Source: Peribacillus huizhouensis (GTDB lineage: Bacteria; Bacillota; Bacilli; Bacillales; DSM-1321). From it: a DNA stretch of 64,000 nt. Each line of letters opens with the position of its first letter. The first letter of the stretch is position 1. The DNA is taken from positions 91,082-155,081 of the forward strand of contig NZ_JACJHX010000010.1 in the NCBI RefSeq assembly GCF_014138605.1, in the 5' to 3' direction. Below the pieces are notes generated by a model. It saw only the letters and a list, made by a program, of their open reading frames with translations, made no database searches and had not been told where the DNA came from. The position numbers were made by a program, and so were the translations under genes. Shown here one piece after another: positions 19,129 through 28,178 of the stretch.

Positions 19129-19788
19129 TTAAAAAAATAATAATGAAAAGAATTCGCTCATGCTCTGTAACACAAACGGGATGAGAGTTGTAAGAACGGG
19201 TCTTATCGTATAATCGCCAAGCGGTGTAATCACCAAGATTAAAAAGATCAAAGCCCCGTAATTTTCATATTGTGACATTTTTGCCCTCATATCTGATGAA
19301 ACAAGATCCTGAATAATCCGATATCCGTCAAGTGGTGGCAATGGAAGTAAGTTGAATACAAACAGAACAATATTTAAATGAATCAACATTTCCAAAAAGT
19401 CCACAACGAAAAATGGTATATTCGGTTCAAGTCCCGCAGCGTACAACCCATATAGAATGAAATAGCCAACCGCCGCAATTAAAAAATTGCTAAATGGGCC
19501 TGCAAAGGAAACAAGAACCCCCGCTAGACGTGGTTTTTTAAAATAAAATCGATTCACAGGAACCGGACGCGCCCAACCGAAGCCAACTATGAGGATGAGT
19601 AATGTCCCCAATGGGTCGATATGGGCAACTGGGTTTAATGTCAGCCTCCCCTCTTTCTGGGCAGTCGAATCTCCAAATTTATAAGCTACAAAAGCGTGAG
19701 CAAATTCGTGCACCGTAAACGCTATCAATAGAGAGACAACAACATAAGGTATCTCTTCAAGTGGATATGCTAAAAATCGTTCCAAACT
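19129..19788 (-). CDS. ywhC: Site-2 protease-family membrane metalloprotease YwhC
   Basis: A polytopic zinc metalloprotease-like protein of the SpoIVFB/S2P group (M50). The zinc motif HEFAH (in AFTVHEFAHAFVAYKFGD, about 25-40) and the second-site segment NLLPLPPLDGYRI (about 155) are present, with about five to six membrane helices. The preferred start is TTG at 19786-19788, with GGAGG seven bases upstream, giving 219 residues, the length of B. subtilis YwhC; an ATG four codons earlier would overlap that ribosome site. The natural substrate is unknown. Confidence 0.88.
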   Translation of the reverse strand, partial: SLERFLAYPLEEIPYVVVSLLIAFTVHEFAHAFVAYKFGDSTAQKEGRLTLNPVAHIDPLGTLLILIVGFGWARPVPVNRFYFKKPRLAGVLVSFAGPFSNFLIAAVGYFILYGLYAAGLEPNIPFFVVDFLEMLIHLNIVLFVFNLLPLPPLDGYRIIQDLVSSDMRAKMSQYENYGALIFLILVITPLGDYTIRPVLTTLIPFVLQSMSEFFSLLFF

Positions 19789-19968
19789 ATTTTCCTCCAT
19801 CGTTTAATATCCATTAGTATACAGCAAATTCTCAAATATGAAAAAGAGTTAGATGATGGAATATGTTTTAAACTCATTTCGGCTTAACGGGACTGTTGTT
19901 TCCAAATTTTCTTGCAATTATCACACCAATATGGAACACTAAAAGCATAAAGAATGGAGGGGTATACT

Positions 19969-20154
19969 ATGCCATATGTAACGGTAAAAATGCTTGAAGG
20001 ACGTACTGAGGAACAAAAGAAAGCACTCGTGGAAAAAGTGACGATTGCTGTTTCAGAAACAACTGGAGCGTCACCTGAGAAAGTAACGATTTTCATCGAA
20101 GAAATGCCGAAAAATCATTACGCGCAAAATGGTATCCGCCTTAGTGATCAATAA
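19969..20154 (+). CDS. 4-oxalocrotonate tautomerase-like protein (YwhB type)
   Basis: A small tautomerase of the 2-hydroxymuconate/4-oxalocrotonate family, 61 residues before Met removal. The catalytic N-terminal proline is directly after the initiator Met (MPYVTVKMLEGRTEEQKKA), as required for the mechanism, and the conserved arginine region and C-terminal beta-strand are present. The ATG follows GGAGGGG. B. subtilis has the homologue beside ywhC. The physiological substrate in Bacillus is unknown. Confidence 0.88.
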   Translation: MPYVTVKMLEGRTEEQKKALVEKVTIAVSETTGASPEKVTIFIEEMPKNHYAQNGIRLSDQ

Positions 20155-20195
20155 GAAAATCGGGATCACCGATTAACTTATATCTTGATGCTAAT

Positions 20196-20371
20196 GCTAC
20201 ATACAAAACTTATATGGCGTTAAAACGCCACCCTTTACTATGAAGGATATATTATGGAGCACACTACACTTGCCTAATTTCAATGGTGGCGGTCCGGATC
20301 CGGAATTTTGGATGCTTTCTCGATTTTACTAGTAAATTGCGAAGCCCCGTCCCTATGTCCTTCATGCAAAC
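20196..20371 (-). repeat. Dispersed repeat, subfamily A, copy 3
   Basis: It lies between convergent ywhB and ywgA. On the minus strand it reads CATGAAGGACATAGGGACGG, GGCTTCGCAATTTACTAG, CGGACCGCCACCATTGAAAT, TTAGGCAAGTGTAGTGTGCT, the hairpin GGCGTTTTAACGCC and the terminal GTTTTGTATG. Confidence 0.85.
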
Positions 20372-20396
20372 CTATAGTAAACTTTTCTTATCACAA

Positions 20397-20430
20397 AAAA
20401 AGCTAAGCCTTAATCCAGCTTAGCTTTTTC
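20397..20430. terminator. Terminator overlapping the ywgA stop codon
   Basis: AAAGCTAAGC...GCTTAGCTTT forms an 8-9 bp stem with U-tracts in both directions. The ywgA stop codon lies inside the loop region. Confidence 0.8.
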
Positions 20431-20919
20431 CTTTAATTTCTTAATATATTCATATGCTTCGTCAATTTCTTCATGCGTGTACTTTTGCTTGCTTTTCAAA
20501 GTAAATACTTTCTCTGATACTTCATCTTTTTCAAGAGTATCAAAATAAAGCACAGTCGAAACAAGCTCCAAAAAACGAGCATGTTGCTCATTCATGTCAC
20601 AGAGACATGGTTCTAATGTAGGCATATCCATCTCATGCATCCCAAGGAAATTCCTACCCGACTCTGTAATTGAGTAACAATATTGATAGTAGCCTGCCTT
20701 CTTTTCCCTCACTTCATTCAAATATCCCATTTCACATAATTCCTCAACTCGTAACGTTAGCTCTTCTGAATAAGGGCCGTAAAAGTGAAATTGATATTTT
20801 TCCTGAAACGGAAAGGAAAGCTTCTTAGCAATATAAATCATTTTTTGTAGTTTTTTTCTTCCATTTATTTCTCCTGCAGAAGAAATGGCATGAATAATCT
20901 TAGCATGATCCTTAAACAA
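20410..20919 (-). CDS. ywgA: YwgA-family protein
   Basis: A conserved Bacillus protein of unknown biochemical function, 169 residues. The N-terminal half looks like a winged-helix-type fold (KIIHAISSAGEINGRKKLQK, then FHFYGPYSEELTLRVEEL), resembling the antitoxin-like YwgA family; the C-terminal half is helical and charged. Translation starts at TTG behind AGGAG. It lies upstream of the repeat K2 and the HD-domain gene on the same strand. A DNA- or protein-binding role is inferred only from the fold impression. Confidence 0.8.
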   Translation of the reverse strand: MFKDHAKIIHAISSAGEINGRKKLQKMIYIAKKLSFPFQEKYQFHFYGPYSEELTLRVEELCEMGYLNEVREKKAGYYQYCYSITESGRNFLGMHEMDMPTLEPCLCDMNEQHARFLELVSTVLYFDTLEKDEVSEKVFTLKSKQKYTHEEIDEAYEYIKKLKEKAKLD

Positions 20920-20956
20920 GGCTCATCACTCCTCATTCTAAATGTTCCTTTGCTAT

Positions 20957-21178
20957 AAGAGGTTGTTCAAAAAGTCCGGTAAAAATAGCTGTCGAATTTC
21001 TTCGTCGCTCATTATGACCTTCTGTTAAAATCGCGCACGCCCTGTGCGCAACACAGAAGCCAGCACATCCTGTGCAAGTCCGGTCCTCACGTATTACGTA
21101 TACGTTCCGGTCCTCGAGACAATCGCTCCTCGAACTTCTCGGCTCTTTTTATCCACCTTTTTAAAAACGCACTATAAA
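20957..21178 (+). repeat. MITE-like repeat K, copy 2
   Basis: About 220 bp, starting GAGGTTGTTCAAAAAGTCCG and ending in TCGGCTCTTTTTATCCACC plus TTTTTAAAAAC. The ends are imperfect inverted repeats; the interior shares AAATCGCGCACGCCCTGTGC and GCAAGTCCGGTCCTCAC with copy 1. It has about 30 extra bases with a duplicated CCTGTGC segment. It ends at the stop codon of the HD-domain gene. Confidence 0.78.
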
Positions 21179-21179
21179 G

Positions 21180-22484
21180 TTATGACAATTCAAGTAGCTC
21201 ACGGATTTGCCGCTTCACGTTCTTCTTTGTTGATTCATCACGCAATAAATCGGCAGGGAAATATAACTTATGGTCCGTTCTTCTTTTACCGGAAATTGCA
21301 TCAACTATTTCTGATTCACGGGATAACTCTCTGATCTCCCCGTTATTTTTCAACAAATGAATCGGCAAACGTTCTTCCTCTTCACCTGGGCGGTAAAAAT
21401 CATAGGGCAAATCAGAAGAGGAATCGACAACGAGATAATACTCTGGATCGATGCCAGCTTTTTTAAATAAACGGTTCAGCTCCATCAGTTTATTCATTTG
21501 CTCATTGGATGGATGGAATTCAACATATTTAAACAGTTTACGATTCATAAAGCGAAGACACAAGTCACGCAATATGCCATCTTCTTCCACTTCCCAAACC
21601 TGGAAATAATAAAGGATGACCGCCTCGTCTAGTTTCAAATAATCCTCTACTGTTACATTCCCATCAAACAATGAACGGAAATGAACCGGTTCCTGTTTAA
21701 ACGTATAACCCGTATTATATAAATGCTTCGCTCTATGTAGAATTTTCGTCAAAATGACTTCTGCACTTCGCGATACGGGGTGAAAGTAAACTTGCCAGTA
21801 CATTTGATAGCGACTCATAATATAGTCTTCCACTGCATGCATCCCACTTTGTTTAATCACTACTTGATCTTCACGTGGGCGCATCACGCGCAAAATCCGC
21901 TCCATATCAAAATGCCCGTAGCTAACACCAGTAAAATAAGCATCCCGTTGCAAATAATCCATCCGGTCTGCATCTATTTGGCTTGAAATCAGACTTACGA
22001 CCAGCTTGTCTTCATATGTCTTGGCAATAACATCCGAAACCTTCTTTGGAAAATCAGGGTCAATTCTACGAAGTACCCCATTCACTTCTGTACGCCCAAG
22101 AATAATCTCTCTCGTAAATTGCTCATGATCCAGATCGAATACTTTTTCAAATGAATGAGAAAATGGACCATGACCTAAATCATGAAGCAAGGCAGCACAT
22201 AAGGAAAGAAGCCTCTCCTCTTGGTTCCATTCAGGTCTTCCTTCAAATACATCATCGACAATTCGGCGCACGATTTCATATACACCAAGTGAGTGATTGA
22301 GACGACTATGCTCTGCACCATGAAAGGTTAAATAGGTTGTGCCTAACTGTTTCACTCTGCGTAATCTTTGAAACTCCTTTGTACTGATTAAATCCCAAAT
22401 CGCCCTGTCCCGCACGTGTATATAGCGGTGAACGGGATCTTTAAATACTTTCTCTTCACTAAGCTTTTCACGGGAATATTTCAT
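21180..22484 (-). CDS. HD-domain phosphohydrolase (YwfO/dGTPase-like)
   Basis: A metal-dependent HD-superfamily hydrolase related to deoxynucleotide triphosphohydrolases. The 434 residues carry the nucleotide-hydrolase layout: FQRLRRVKQLGTTYLTF, HSRLNHSLGVYEI with a metal-ligand His, the HD dyad in AALLHDLGHGPFSHSFE (about 120) and a distal Asp in ISSQIDADRMDYLQRDA. The start is the ATG at 22482-22484 with AGAGGG before it; seven codons upstream another ATG has no ribosome site. In B. subtilis ywfO lies in the same neighbourhood. The exact nucleotide substrate cannot be deduced. Confidence 0.88.
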   Translation of the reverse strand: MKYSREKLSEEKVFKDPVHRYIHVRDRAIWDLISTKEFQRLRRVKQLGTTYLTFHGAEHSRLNHSLGVYEIVRRIVDDVFEGRPEWNQEERLLSLCAALLHDLGHGPFSHSFEKVFDLDHEQFTREIILGRTEVNGVLRRIDPDFPKKVSDVIAKTYEDKLVVSLISSQIDADRMDYLQRDAYFTGVSYGHFDMERILRVMRPREDQVVIKQSGMHAVEDYIMSRYQMYWQVYFHPVSRSAEVILTKILHRAKHLYNTGYTFKQEPVHFRSLFDGNVTVEDYLKLDEAVILYYFQVWEVEEDGILRDLCLRFMNRKLFKYVEFHPSNEQMNKLMELNRLFKKAGIDPEYYLVVDSSSDLPYDFYRPGEEEERLPIHLLKNNGEIRELSRESEIVDAISGKRRTDHKLYFPADLLRDESTKKNVKRQIRELLELS

Positions 22485-23114
22485 GGACAACCCTCTTTTT
22501 AACATGAATTTTAGTGTCTAGCGCAGGCGCTTTTTCTTTTTGATTCTATTATTATAGCTTGTCTTTTAAAAAAAATCCTATATGTCCTATTTTTCGGCGA
22601 TTGAATAACTCGAAGTCCTTATCCTGGTCTTTTCCTTTAAAATTTTTTGGGGTAAAAAAGAGGTCCATGCTTTATTCCCTTACTAGAAATATGCACTAGA
22701 TTTTGAGTGAAATTCTATTTAATTGCGACTGCGGATAAGAATGGTTTAAATCGATATTATTGGTCTATTCCTCAAGTTTTATGGGCGTAGATTTTATTTT
22801 CATTCGAATTAATCACAGATAATAGCTAAATTCATTCAAGCTGCCATTCATATAGTAGGTATTTTAACATGTCGATCCCCAATTCTAAAAGCGTACATTC
22901 AGTGACAATTCATCCAGAATTTGAGTTTCACTTAGATTCAGACATCAATCTTCTTAACACTTCAGGAAAAACTAGTATCCTTTTAAGTTTGATGAATAAA
23001 TGTCCTAACCATTGGTAATAATGAATCGTATAACAGGTTAGAGTAATCAAACTTCGATGTAGTGTATTAATATGTTACCAATTTTACATGTTACCAGAAA
23101 GGAAGTAGATTAGG
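22485..23114. other. Intergenic region upstream of rsfA
   Basis: About 630 bp of AT-rich DNA between divergent genes. A 49-codon open frame at 22869-23018 (MSIPNSKSVHSVTIHPEFEF at its start) has only a weak AGGT upstream and no recognisable family, so it is noted, not called. A direct repeat ATGTTACCA occurs just before rsfA (about 23071 and 23089). The rsfA promoter must lie here; no convincing sigma-F element was found by eye. Confidence 0.3.
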
Positions 23115-23831
23115 ATGAAAGTTCGTCAAGATGCTTGGACAGAAGAAGATGATTTATTACTAGCTGAGACAGTGCTACGGCATGTCCGTGAAGGCAGCAC
23201 CCAATTGAATGCTTTTGAAGAAGTCGGTGATAAGTTAAATCGTACATCAGCTGCTTGTGGGTTTCGTTGGAATGCAGTCGTTCGTCATACATATGACAAA
23301 GCTCTGCAATTGGCAAAAAAACAACGGAAACAGCGTAATCGGATGTTAGGTAAAGAACAAGGTGGAAAAAAGCGTCTGCTTTATACACCACCCACTCCTA
23401 CAGCAGAAGCAATCGGTTTATCTGCTGAACCAGTGGAGGAGATAGCTCCAGAAATATCTGTAGAACTATCAGAAGAAGTAGCGCCCCCTATTCGTACTAG
23501 AGAACTATCAAAATCCAGTTCAATTTTGACTCTAGATATGGTAATCTCATTTTTACAATCTATGGATGATTCAACGCTTCATGTAGAACTGCTTCGAGCA
23601 GAAAATGAAAGATTAAAGATTGAATTGAAAGACTTGAGACAACGTAATGATGTCTTAGAAAATCAATTGAATTCACTTGAGCAAAATAGCGGGCTCATGC
23701 AGGAAGACTACGAAACTTTAATGAAAATCATGAACCGTGCTAGAAAACTGGTGCTTTTGGAAGAAGACGAGCGCCCTGCTACTAAATTCAAAATGGATCG
23801 CAACGGAAATCTGGAAAAAGTAGCTGAATAA
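23115..23831 (+). CDS. rsfA: Prespore-specific regulator RsfA
   Basis: A sporulation regulator which in B. subtilis modulates the sigma-F regulon in the forespore. The 238 residues have an N-terminal Myb/SANT-like DNA-binding domain ([20 protein letters not shown] and [20 protein letters not shown], about 3-65), a basic stretch [11 protein letters not shown], a low-complexity acidic linker (about 95-140) and a C-terminal coiled coil (about 150-205, [20 protein letters not shown]). GGAAG precedes the ATG. This is one of several genes marking the organism as a spore former. Confidence 0.92.
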   Translation: MKVRQDAWTEEDDLLLAETVLRHVREGSTQLNAFEEVGDKLNRTSAACGFRWNAVVRHTYDKALQLAKKQRKQRNRMLGKEQGGKKRLLYTPPTPTAEAIGLSAEPVEEIAPEISVELSEEVAPPIRTRELSKSSSILTLDMVISFLQSMDDSTLHVELLRAENERLKIELKDLRQRNDVLENQLNSLEQNSGLMQEDYETLMKIMNRARKLVLLEEDERPATKFKMDRNGNLEKVAE

Positions 23832-23910
23832 TTGACCATTTAAATAGATATGTATTTGCGGAGACGGTAGGCAACACACGTTTATATTTCATGTGTAATA
23901 TCTTAATCAT

Positions 23911-23976
23911 TTATCTCGCATTAGCGGACAGTAACTCTCTCAAAGCTTTGAGACTGATTGAAGTTTCAATTTTATA
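23911..23976 (-). repeat. Dispersed repeat J, copy 2
   Basis: On the minus strand: GAAACTTCAATCAGTCTC, a CAAAGCTTTG palindrome, GAGAGAGTTACTGTCCGC and TAATGCGAGATAAAT. This is the J head and tail with a different hairpin between them. It lies downstream of rsfA. Confidence 0.6.
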
Positions 23977-24081
23977 AAAAAGAGGATGCTACAAAAAAGG
24001 ACAGACCAGATTGTTAACTCTCTTATTTTAGGTGAAGTTTTTATCACAATTCACTGAGTATTGAGAGTGGGGTATGCCCTT

Positions 24082-24270
24082 TTGCATCCTGAATGACATG
24101 GGGCGGGGCTTAGCGACTTACTCATATAACCTATTTACTTAGCAGGTATACTTCTTTTATTGAGAAGGTACTTTAAATTCCAGCTCCGCACCGCCACCAT
24201 TGTAATTAGGTGAATGTAGCGTACTACATGTGGTAAATGTGGCGTTTTTACGCTATTGGAGTTTTGTGTC
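24082..24270 (+). repeat. Dispersed repeat, subfamily A, copy 4 (over the lipL stop codon)
   Basis: Head GACATGGGGCGGGGCTTAGC, middle TTTACTTAGCAGGTATACTT, block CCAGCTCCGCACCGCCACCA, then TTAGGTGAATGTAGCGTACT and GGCGTTTTTACGCT. Its end GTTTTGTGTCATTCATGA runs into the stop codon of lipL (24269-24271). rsfA and lipL converge here. Confidence 0.85.
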
Positions 24271-25108
24271 ATTCATGATCTAACTTGTCGTTACGTTCCT
24301 TCACCCTCATTAAATACCCTTCGAATATAGCTAACTCTTCTGGTTGAAGCTGCGAAGAATAGATGCTTCCTCCTGTTCGCTTTAAGGTTTGTAGTAGACT
24401 CAACATTACATCTTGGATGGTTAATGGAACATTTAATAGCTCTGATAATGATGCCATCACTTCTGGTTGTATATCAGGATAGGCAAACTTCGTCTCGACG
24501 TCTTTTTTTGCTTGAGCATAAAAGCCGCGAATAAGCTCTGCACGCTCAGAACCACTACCGTTTACACATAGATAGATTTGCACAGCAACTCCATTTCGAA
24601 TCCTTCTCTGGGAAATGCCCGCGAATTTTTTGTCATTTATGCTGAGGTCATAACTTCCGGGGCAATACGATCCGATAATTTCTTTTGCTTCAATCTTAAC
24701 ATCATAGTGGGAAAACATCGTACAAATCAAATCAAGCATGGCATCATACCCTCGATTAATTTCGATTCTTCGCTCCGTTTCCGGAAACACAAGCGATACA
24801 TTTAACACACCCTCATCAAGAACAACAGCAAGCCCCCCTGAATTCCTTACAATAACCTGATAGCCCAAATCATTTAAATATGTGAGTCCACTTTGAAGGA
24901 ATGGTAGTCTCGTGTCCTGAATTCCGAGTACAATCGTTTGGTGATGCACCCATGCCCTAGCAACTGCTTGGGAACGACCACTGCCGACAGAGGCACATAA
25001 TGTATCATCCATTGCAAATGACTGCAGTGCATGAAAGTTAGGGCCAAGTGAAGATTGGTCAATAATTCTCCACTCCGGCTGTATGATTAATGATTCTTTT
25101 TCACTCAT
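24269..25108 (-). CDS. lipL: Octanoyl-[GcvH]:protein N-octanoyltransferase LipL
   Basis: An amidotransferase moving the octanoyl group from GcvH to E2 subunits in Bacillus lipoate synthesis. The 279 residues show the biotin/lipoate ligase fold: [32 protein letters not shown] with the conserved RxxGG, and the catalytic-cysteine segment [20 protein letters not shown] followed by the family lysine. The ATG at 25106-25108 has AAAGGAAG seven bases upstream; an upstream ATG pair is not preferred. In B. subtilis lipL (ywfL) also lies near pta and rsfA. The final residues overlap a family A repeat. Confidence 0.92.
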   Translation of the reverse strand: MSEKESLIIQPEWRIIDQSSLGPNFHALQSFAMDDTLCASVGSGRSQAVARAWVHHQTIVLGIQDTRLPFLQSGLTYLNDLGYQVIVRNSGGLAVVLDEGVLNVSLVFPETERRIEINRGYDAMLDLICTMFSHYDVKIEAKEIIGSYCPGSYDLSINDKKFAGISQRRIRNGVAVQIYLCVNGSGSERAELIRGFYAQAKKDVETKFAYPDIQPEVMASLSELLNVPLTIQDVMLSLLQTLKRTGGSIYSSQLQPEELAIFEGYLMRVKERNDKLDHE

Positions 25109-25132
25109 ATAGACGCTTCCTTTTATCATCAT

Positions 25133-25190
25133 TTAAGAGGTGGTTCAAATCCTGGGAAAAATAGTTGTCGGATTTCTAGGCACTTCTTAC
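25133..25190 (+). repeat. Remnant of repeat K
   Basis: AAGAGGTGGTTCAAATCCTG followed by AAAAATAGTTGTCGGATTTC corresponds to the left end of the K repeats with point differences; the rest is missing. Confidence 0.5.
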
Positions 25191-25244
25191 TCTCGCAATT
25201 TAAATCCAATCCATTATACCATTAGCTATTTATTTTTTAAAAAG

Positions 25245-25342
25245 ACAGATAAAAAAAGGGTCAGACCCCGCCATAACTAAATACAGTAGTACAATAAGTG
25301 TGAGACACTACATACTGATTTAGAGTGCTTAGGTCAGACCCA
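25245..25342 (-). terminator. Probable terminator region after pta
   Basis: On the minus strand two near-palindromic GGGTCTGACC units flank about 70 bases, and the second is followed by TTTTTTTA. They can pair with each other across the interval. The distance and T-run fit a terminator for pta. Confidence 0.45.
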
Positions 25343-25354
25343 GACTAGCTATTA

Positions 25355-26329
25355 TTACTGTATAGCTTGACCTGCAGTAATTAAAGCCAATTTATACACA
25401 TCTTCTTCATTACAACCGCGTGAAAGATCATTAACCGGACGGTTCAAGCCTTGTAGAATCGGACCAACCGCTTCGAAATTACCAAGACGTTGGGCAATTT
25501 TGTACCCAATATTACCTGCTTCAAGACTTGGGAACACAAAGACGTTCGCATCACCTTGAATTAAAGAACCAGGCGCTTTACTTTTCGCAACAGAAGGTAC
25601 AAAAGCGGCATCAAATTGGAATTCTCCATCAAGAATTAATGACGGATTCAATTCTTGAGCGATTTTTACTGCTTCCGCTACTTTTTCCGTTTCTGGTGAA
25701 ACTGCTGATCCTTTTGTCGAGAAACTAAGCATCGCAACACGCGGCTCAATATTAAACATTTCAGCAGTTTTTGCACTTTCAATCGCTATTTCCGCTAAAT
25801 CATTCTGATCTGGTGCAATGTTAATTGCACAATCCGCAAACACATATTTTTCTTCATCGCGAACCATGATGAATACACCAGAAGTCTTTTTAACACCTTG
25901 TTTTGTTTTAATAATTTGAAGTGCAGGTCGTACAGTATCAGCAGTGGAATGTATAGCACCACTAACAAGGCCGTCTGCTTTATTCGTATGCACAAGCATT
26001 GTACCAAAATAATTTTCATTCAATAAAATTTGACGTGCTTGTTCTTCAGTTGCTTTTCCTTTACGTGCTTCCACAAAAGATGCAACAAGTTCATCCATCA
26101 TCGCATATTGAGTTGGGTCATAAATTTCCACCGCTTCAAGGGAAACACCTAATTTTTTTGCTGATTGCTGTATTTTTTCAATATCTCCAATCAAGATAGG
26201 AGTCAACAGCTTGTCTTCTGCTAATCGTGTAGCCGCTGTCAAGATTCTTTCATCCAAACCTTCTGGAAAAACTATTTTCAAATTGTGTCCTGAAACTTTT
26301 TCTTTTAATGTATCAAATAAATTACTCAT
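25355..26329 (-). CDS. pta: Phosphate acetyltransferase
   Basis: Interconverts acetyl-CoA and acetyl phosphate in overflow metabolism. The 324 residues are the short, single-domain PTA form typical of Bacillus. Segments include LKIVFPEGLDERIL, NYFGTMLVHTNKADGLVSGA (about 112-131), PRVAMLSFSTKGSA, and QGDANVFVFPSLEAGNIGYK near the C-terminus. The ATG at 26327-26329 has the strong site CAGGAGG; an in-frame start six codons upstream is rejected. A perfect cre site about 130 bp upstream is consistent with CcpA activation, as known for B. subtilis pta. Confidence 0.96.
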   Translation of the reverse strand: MSNLFDTLKEKVSGHNLKIVFPEGLDERILTAATRLAEDKLLTPILIGDIEKIQQSAKKLGVSLEAVEIYDPTQYAMMDELVASFVEARKGKATEEQARQILLNENYFGTMLVHTNKADGLVSGAIHSTADTVRPALQIIKTKQGVKKTSGVFIMVRDEEKYVFADCAINIAPDQNDLAEIAIESAKTAEMFNIEPRVAMLSFSTKGSAVSPETEKVAEAVKIAQELNPSLILDGEFQFDAAFVPSVAKSKAPGSLIQGDANVFVFPSLEAGNIGYKIAQRLGNFEAVGPILQGLNRPVNDLSRGCNEEDVYKLALITAGQAIQ

Positions 26330-26460
26330 GCTTTTCCTCCTGTACAAATTGAACTTTATGAACCGTCACTATTCCTAATGAATCATGGCACAAGCATTCA
26401 ATTTTCTGTTATATAATTAGCATACCCTTTTAGCCTAAAAAATTCTAGAAACAGACAACC

Positions 26461-26474
26461 TGATAACGCTTTCA
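26461..26474. promoter_or_regulatory. CcpA cre site upstream of pta
   Basis: On the minus strand TGAAAGCGTTATCA matches the cre consensus TGWAANCGNTNNCA at every fixed position. Its distance upstream of the pta start is suited to CcpA activation rather than road-block repression. Confidence 0.75.
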
Positions 26475-26697
26475 TTATTAAAAAAGTATTATTTTGAGAT
26501 AGTATGCGTTACCATTCCCCTAAAAAATAGAAAATAGGGTTAAGATGAAAAATCATGGCGATGATAATTATGAACAAATCTTGAACTTGTTGAGCTAAAT
26601 TTGAACAGATCCGGTTCTCAAAATTTCCTTTAAATTAAATTATGATATAGTTAATATATAGAAAAAAATCATGGCGAAAATTCGCCAATATTTAGTT

Positions 26698-26792
26698 AGA
26701 AGAGGGTTCTTGTGACATGAGCTATTCCATACAAGTTTTATTTAAACTACCCCCTCTTCTTTCATACAAAACAATATATAGGAGTGATACTC
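26698..26792 (+). promoter_or_regulatory. hemQ leader with hairpin and small upstream open frame
   Basis: AGAAGAGGG at 26698 can pair with CCCTCTTCT near 26752-26760, enclosing an ATG at 26717 that opens a 27-codon frame ([15 protein letters not shown] at its start). The frame ends at 26800, eight bases inside hemQ. A smaller hairpin GGCGAAAATTCGCC lies just upstream (about 26674-26687). A leader peptide or translational coupling is possible but unproven. Confidence 0.35.
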
Positions 26793-27542
26793 ATGAGTGA
26801 AGCTGCACAAACCCTTGATGGCTGGTATTGCCTGCACGATTTCCGTACAATTGATTGGGCATCTTGGAAATTACTCTCCAACGAAGAACGAAAAGAAGCA
26901 ATTTCAGAATTCAACCGTTTAGTAGACAAGTGGAATACAACACAAAGTAATAATGAAGGCAGTCATGCGCTTTATACAATTGTTGGTCAAAAAGCAGATT
27001 TCATGATGATGTTTGCACGACCTACAATGGAAGAGCTTAACGCAATTGAATTGGAATTCAATAAATCGAAGCTAGCTGAATATACAATTCCTAGTTATTC
27101 ATACGTATCTGTTGTTGAACTAAGTAACTATCTTTCTGGTGAGTCGAATGAGGATCCGTACCAAAATCCTCACGTTCGTTCTCGTTTATACCCTATTTTG
27201 CCTAAATCAAAGTATGTTTGTTTCTATCCAATGGACAAGCGCCGTGATGGCAATGACAACTGGTATATGCTCTCTATGGAAGAACGTAAAAGCTTAATGC
27301 GTTCCCACGGTTTAATTGGCCGCAGTTATGCTGGAAAAGTGAAACAAATTATCTCCGGGTCTGTCGGTTTTGATGATTTTGAGTGGGGCGTTACATTATT
27401 CTCTGATGACGTACTGCAATTCAAAAAACTTGTTTACGAAATGCGTTTTGACGAAGTAAGTGCTCGCTATGGCGAATTCGGTTCTTTCTTTGTTGGAAAC
27501 ATCCTTTCCGAAGAAGAAATTTCTACATTTTTATCCGTATAA
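26793..27542 (+). CDS. hemQ: Coproheme decarboxylase HemQ
   Basis: Performs the last step of the coproporphyrin-dependent heme pathway, decarboxylating coproheme to heme b with peroxide. The protein has 249 residues, of the chlorite-dismutase fold, from the ATG at 26793 (AGGAG nine bases upstream; a GTG three codons earlier would overlap it). Family elements are [14 protein letters not shown], the catalytic-Tyr segment [12 protein letters not shown] and the heme-His segment [20 protein letters not shown], followed by [12 protein letters not shown]. It is divergent from pta, as in B. subtilis (ywfI-pta). Confidence 0.95.
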   Translation: MSEAAQTLDGWYCLHDFRTIDWASWKLLSNEERKEAISEFNRLVDKWNTTQSNNEGSHALYTIVGQKADFMMMFARPTMEELNAIELEFNKSKLAEYTIPSYSYVSVVELSNYLSGESNEDPYQNPHVRSRLYPILPKSKYVCFYPMDKRRDGNDNWYMLSMEERKSLMRSHGLIGRSYAGKVKQIISGSVGFDDFEWGVTLFSDDVLQFKKLVYEMRFDEVSARYGEFGSFFVGNILSEEEISTFLSV

Positions 27543-27576
27543 CAAATTAGAACATATAGTAGATACAGTGAAACTT

Positions 27577-27619
27577 AAAAATCAGTAGGGGGATCTCATC
27601 ATCCTCTACTGATTTTTTG
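27577..27619 (+). terminator. Terminator after hemQ
   Basis: AAATCAGTAGGGGGATC pairs with ATCCTCTACTGATTT, followed by TTTGTC. The preceding GTGAAACTT resembles the J-repeat head, so the terminator may be derived from a J element. Confidence 0.75.
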
Positions 27620-28178
27620 TCCCTTTCTAAGATCTTCGCTATTGCTTCGATACGTTCATAGTACGTACGAACTATTACCCAATGAATCAGACTAAGTGCG
27701 CCGCGTCCTGTGGACCTCAACTACACCTCTGAAAACCACAAAGGTGAGTTCACTGTATCTCTCCAATCGGGCTTTTTTACGAGCAGTTAGTTCCCCTCTT
27801 ACGTTTCTTCGATTCCTCTAAGCCTTGAGGCTGCGGTCTTACTCTCATTCATGCGCAATAAAGTTTGAAGGCTTGTCCCATAAGGGTCTGATTTCACATG
27901 CTATACACTGTTTATCGTGGTTTATTACACATCAAATAAACGATAGATAGTCGATGTGATGTCAGACCTTTTCTTAATATGTCATATGTTTTAATAGTTC
28001 TATTTTGTTTGAATTCCCGCAACAATCCGCCCCACACAATGCCTCAAACTTTTTGTCATAAACGTGCTTCCTTTACCGTACACATGAATTAGTGATGATG
28101 CAATTGTTATGTAAATAATCCCCTATAACCAATACATCAAAATTAAATAGTCAAATCAGCCATAGAGAGGTGATTAGG
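27620..28178. other. hemQ-cwlJ intergenic region with repeat-like fragments
   Basis: No gene is seen. At 27777-27868 a stretch with TTTCTTCGATTCCTCTAAGC and CATTCATGCGCAATAAA resembles the second half of the J repeats. At about 27885-27975 a GGGTCTGA / TCAGACC pair encloses sequence with CATCGAC-type inverted segments. The cwlJ promoter should lie in the last 150 bp; no sigma-E element could be fixed by eye. Confidence 0.35.

Noticed and set aside
22869..23018. 49-codon frame upstream of rsfA
   Set aside because: There is only a weak AGGT upstream, no family resemblance and no terminator. It is kept as a note in the gap entry.
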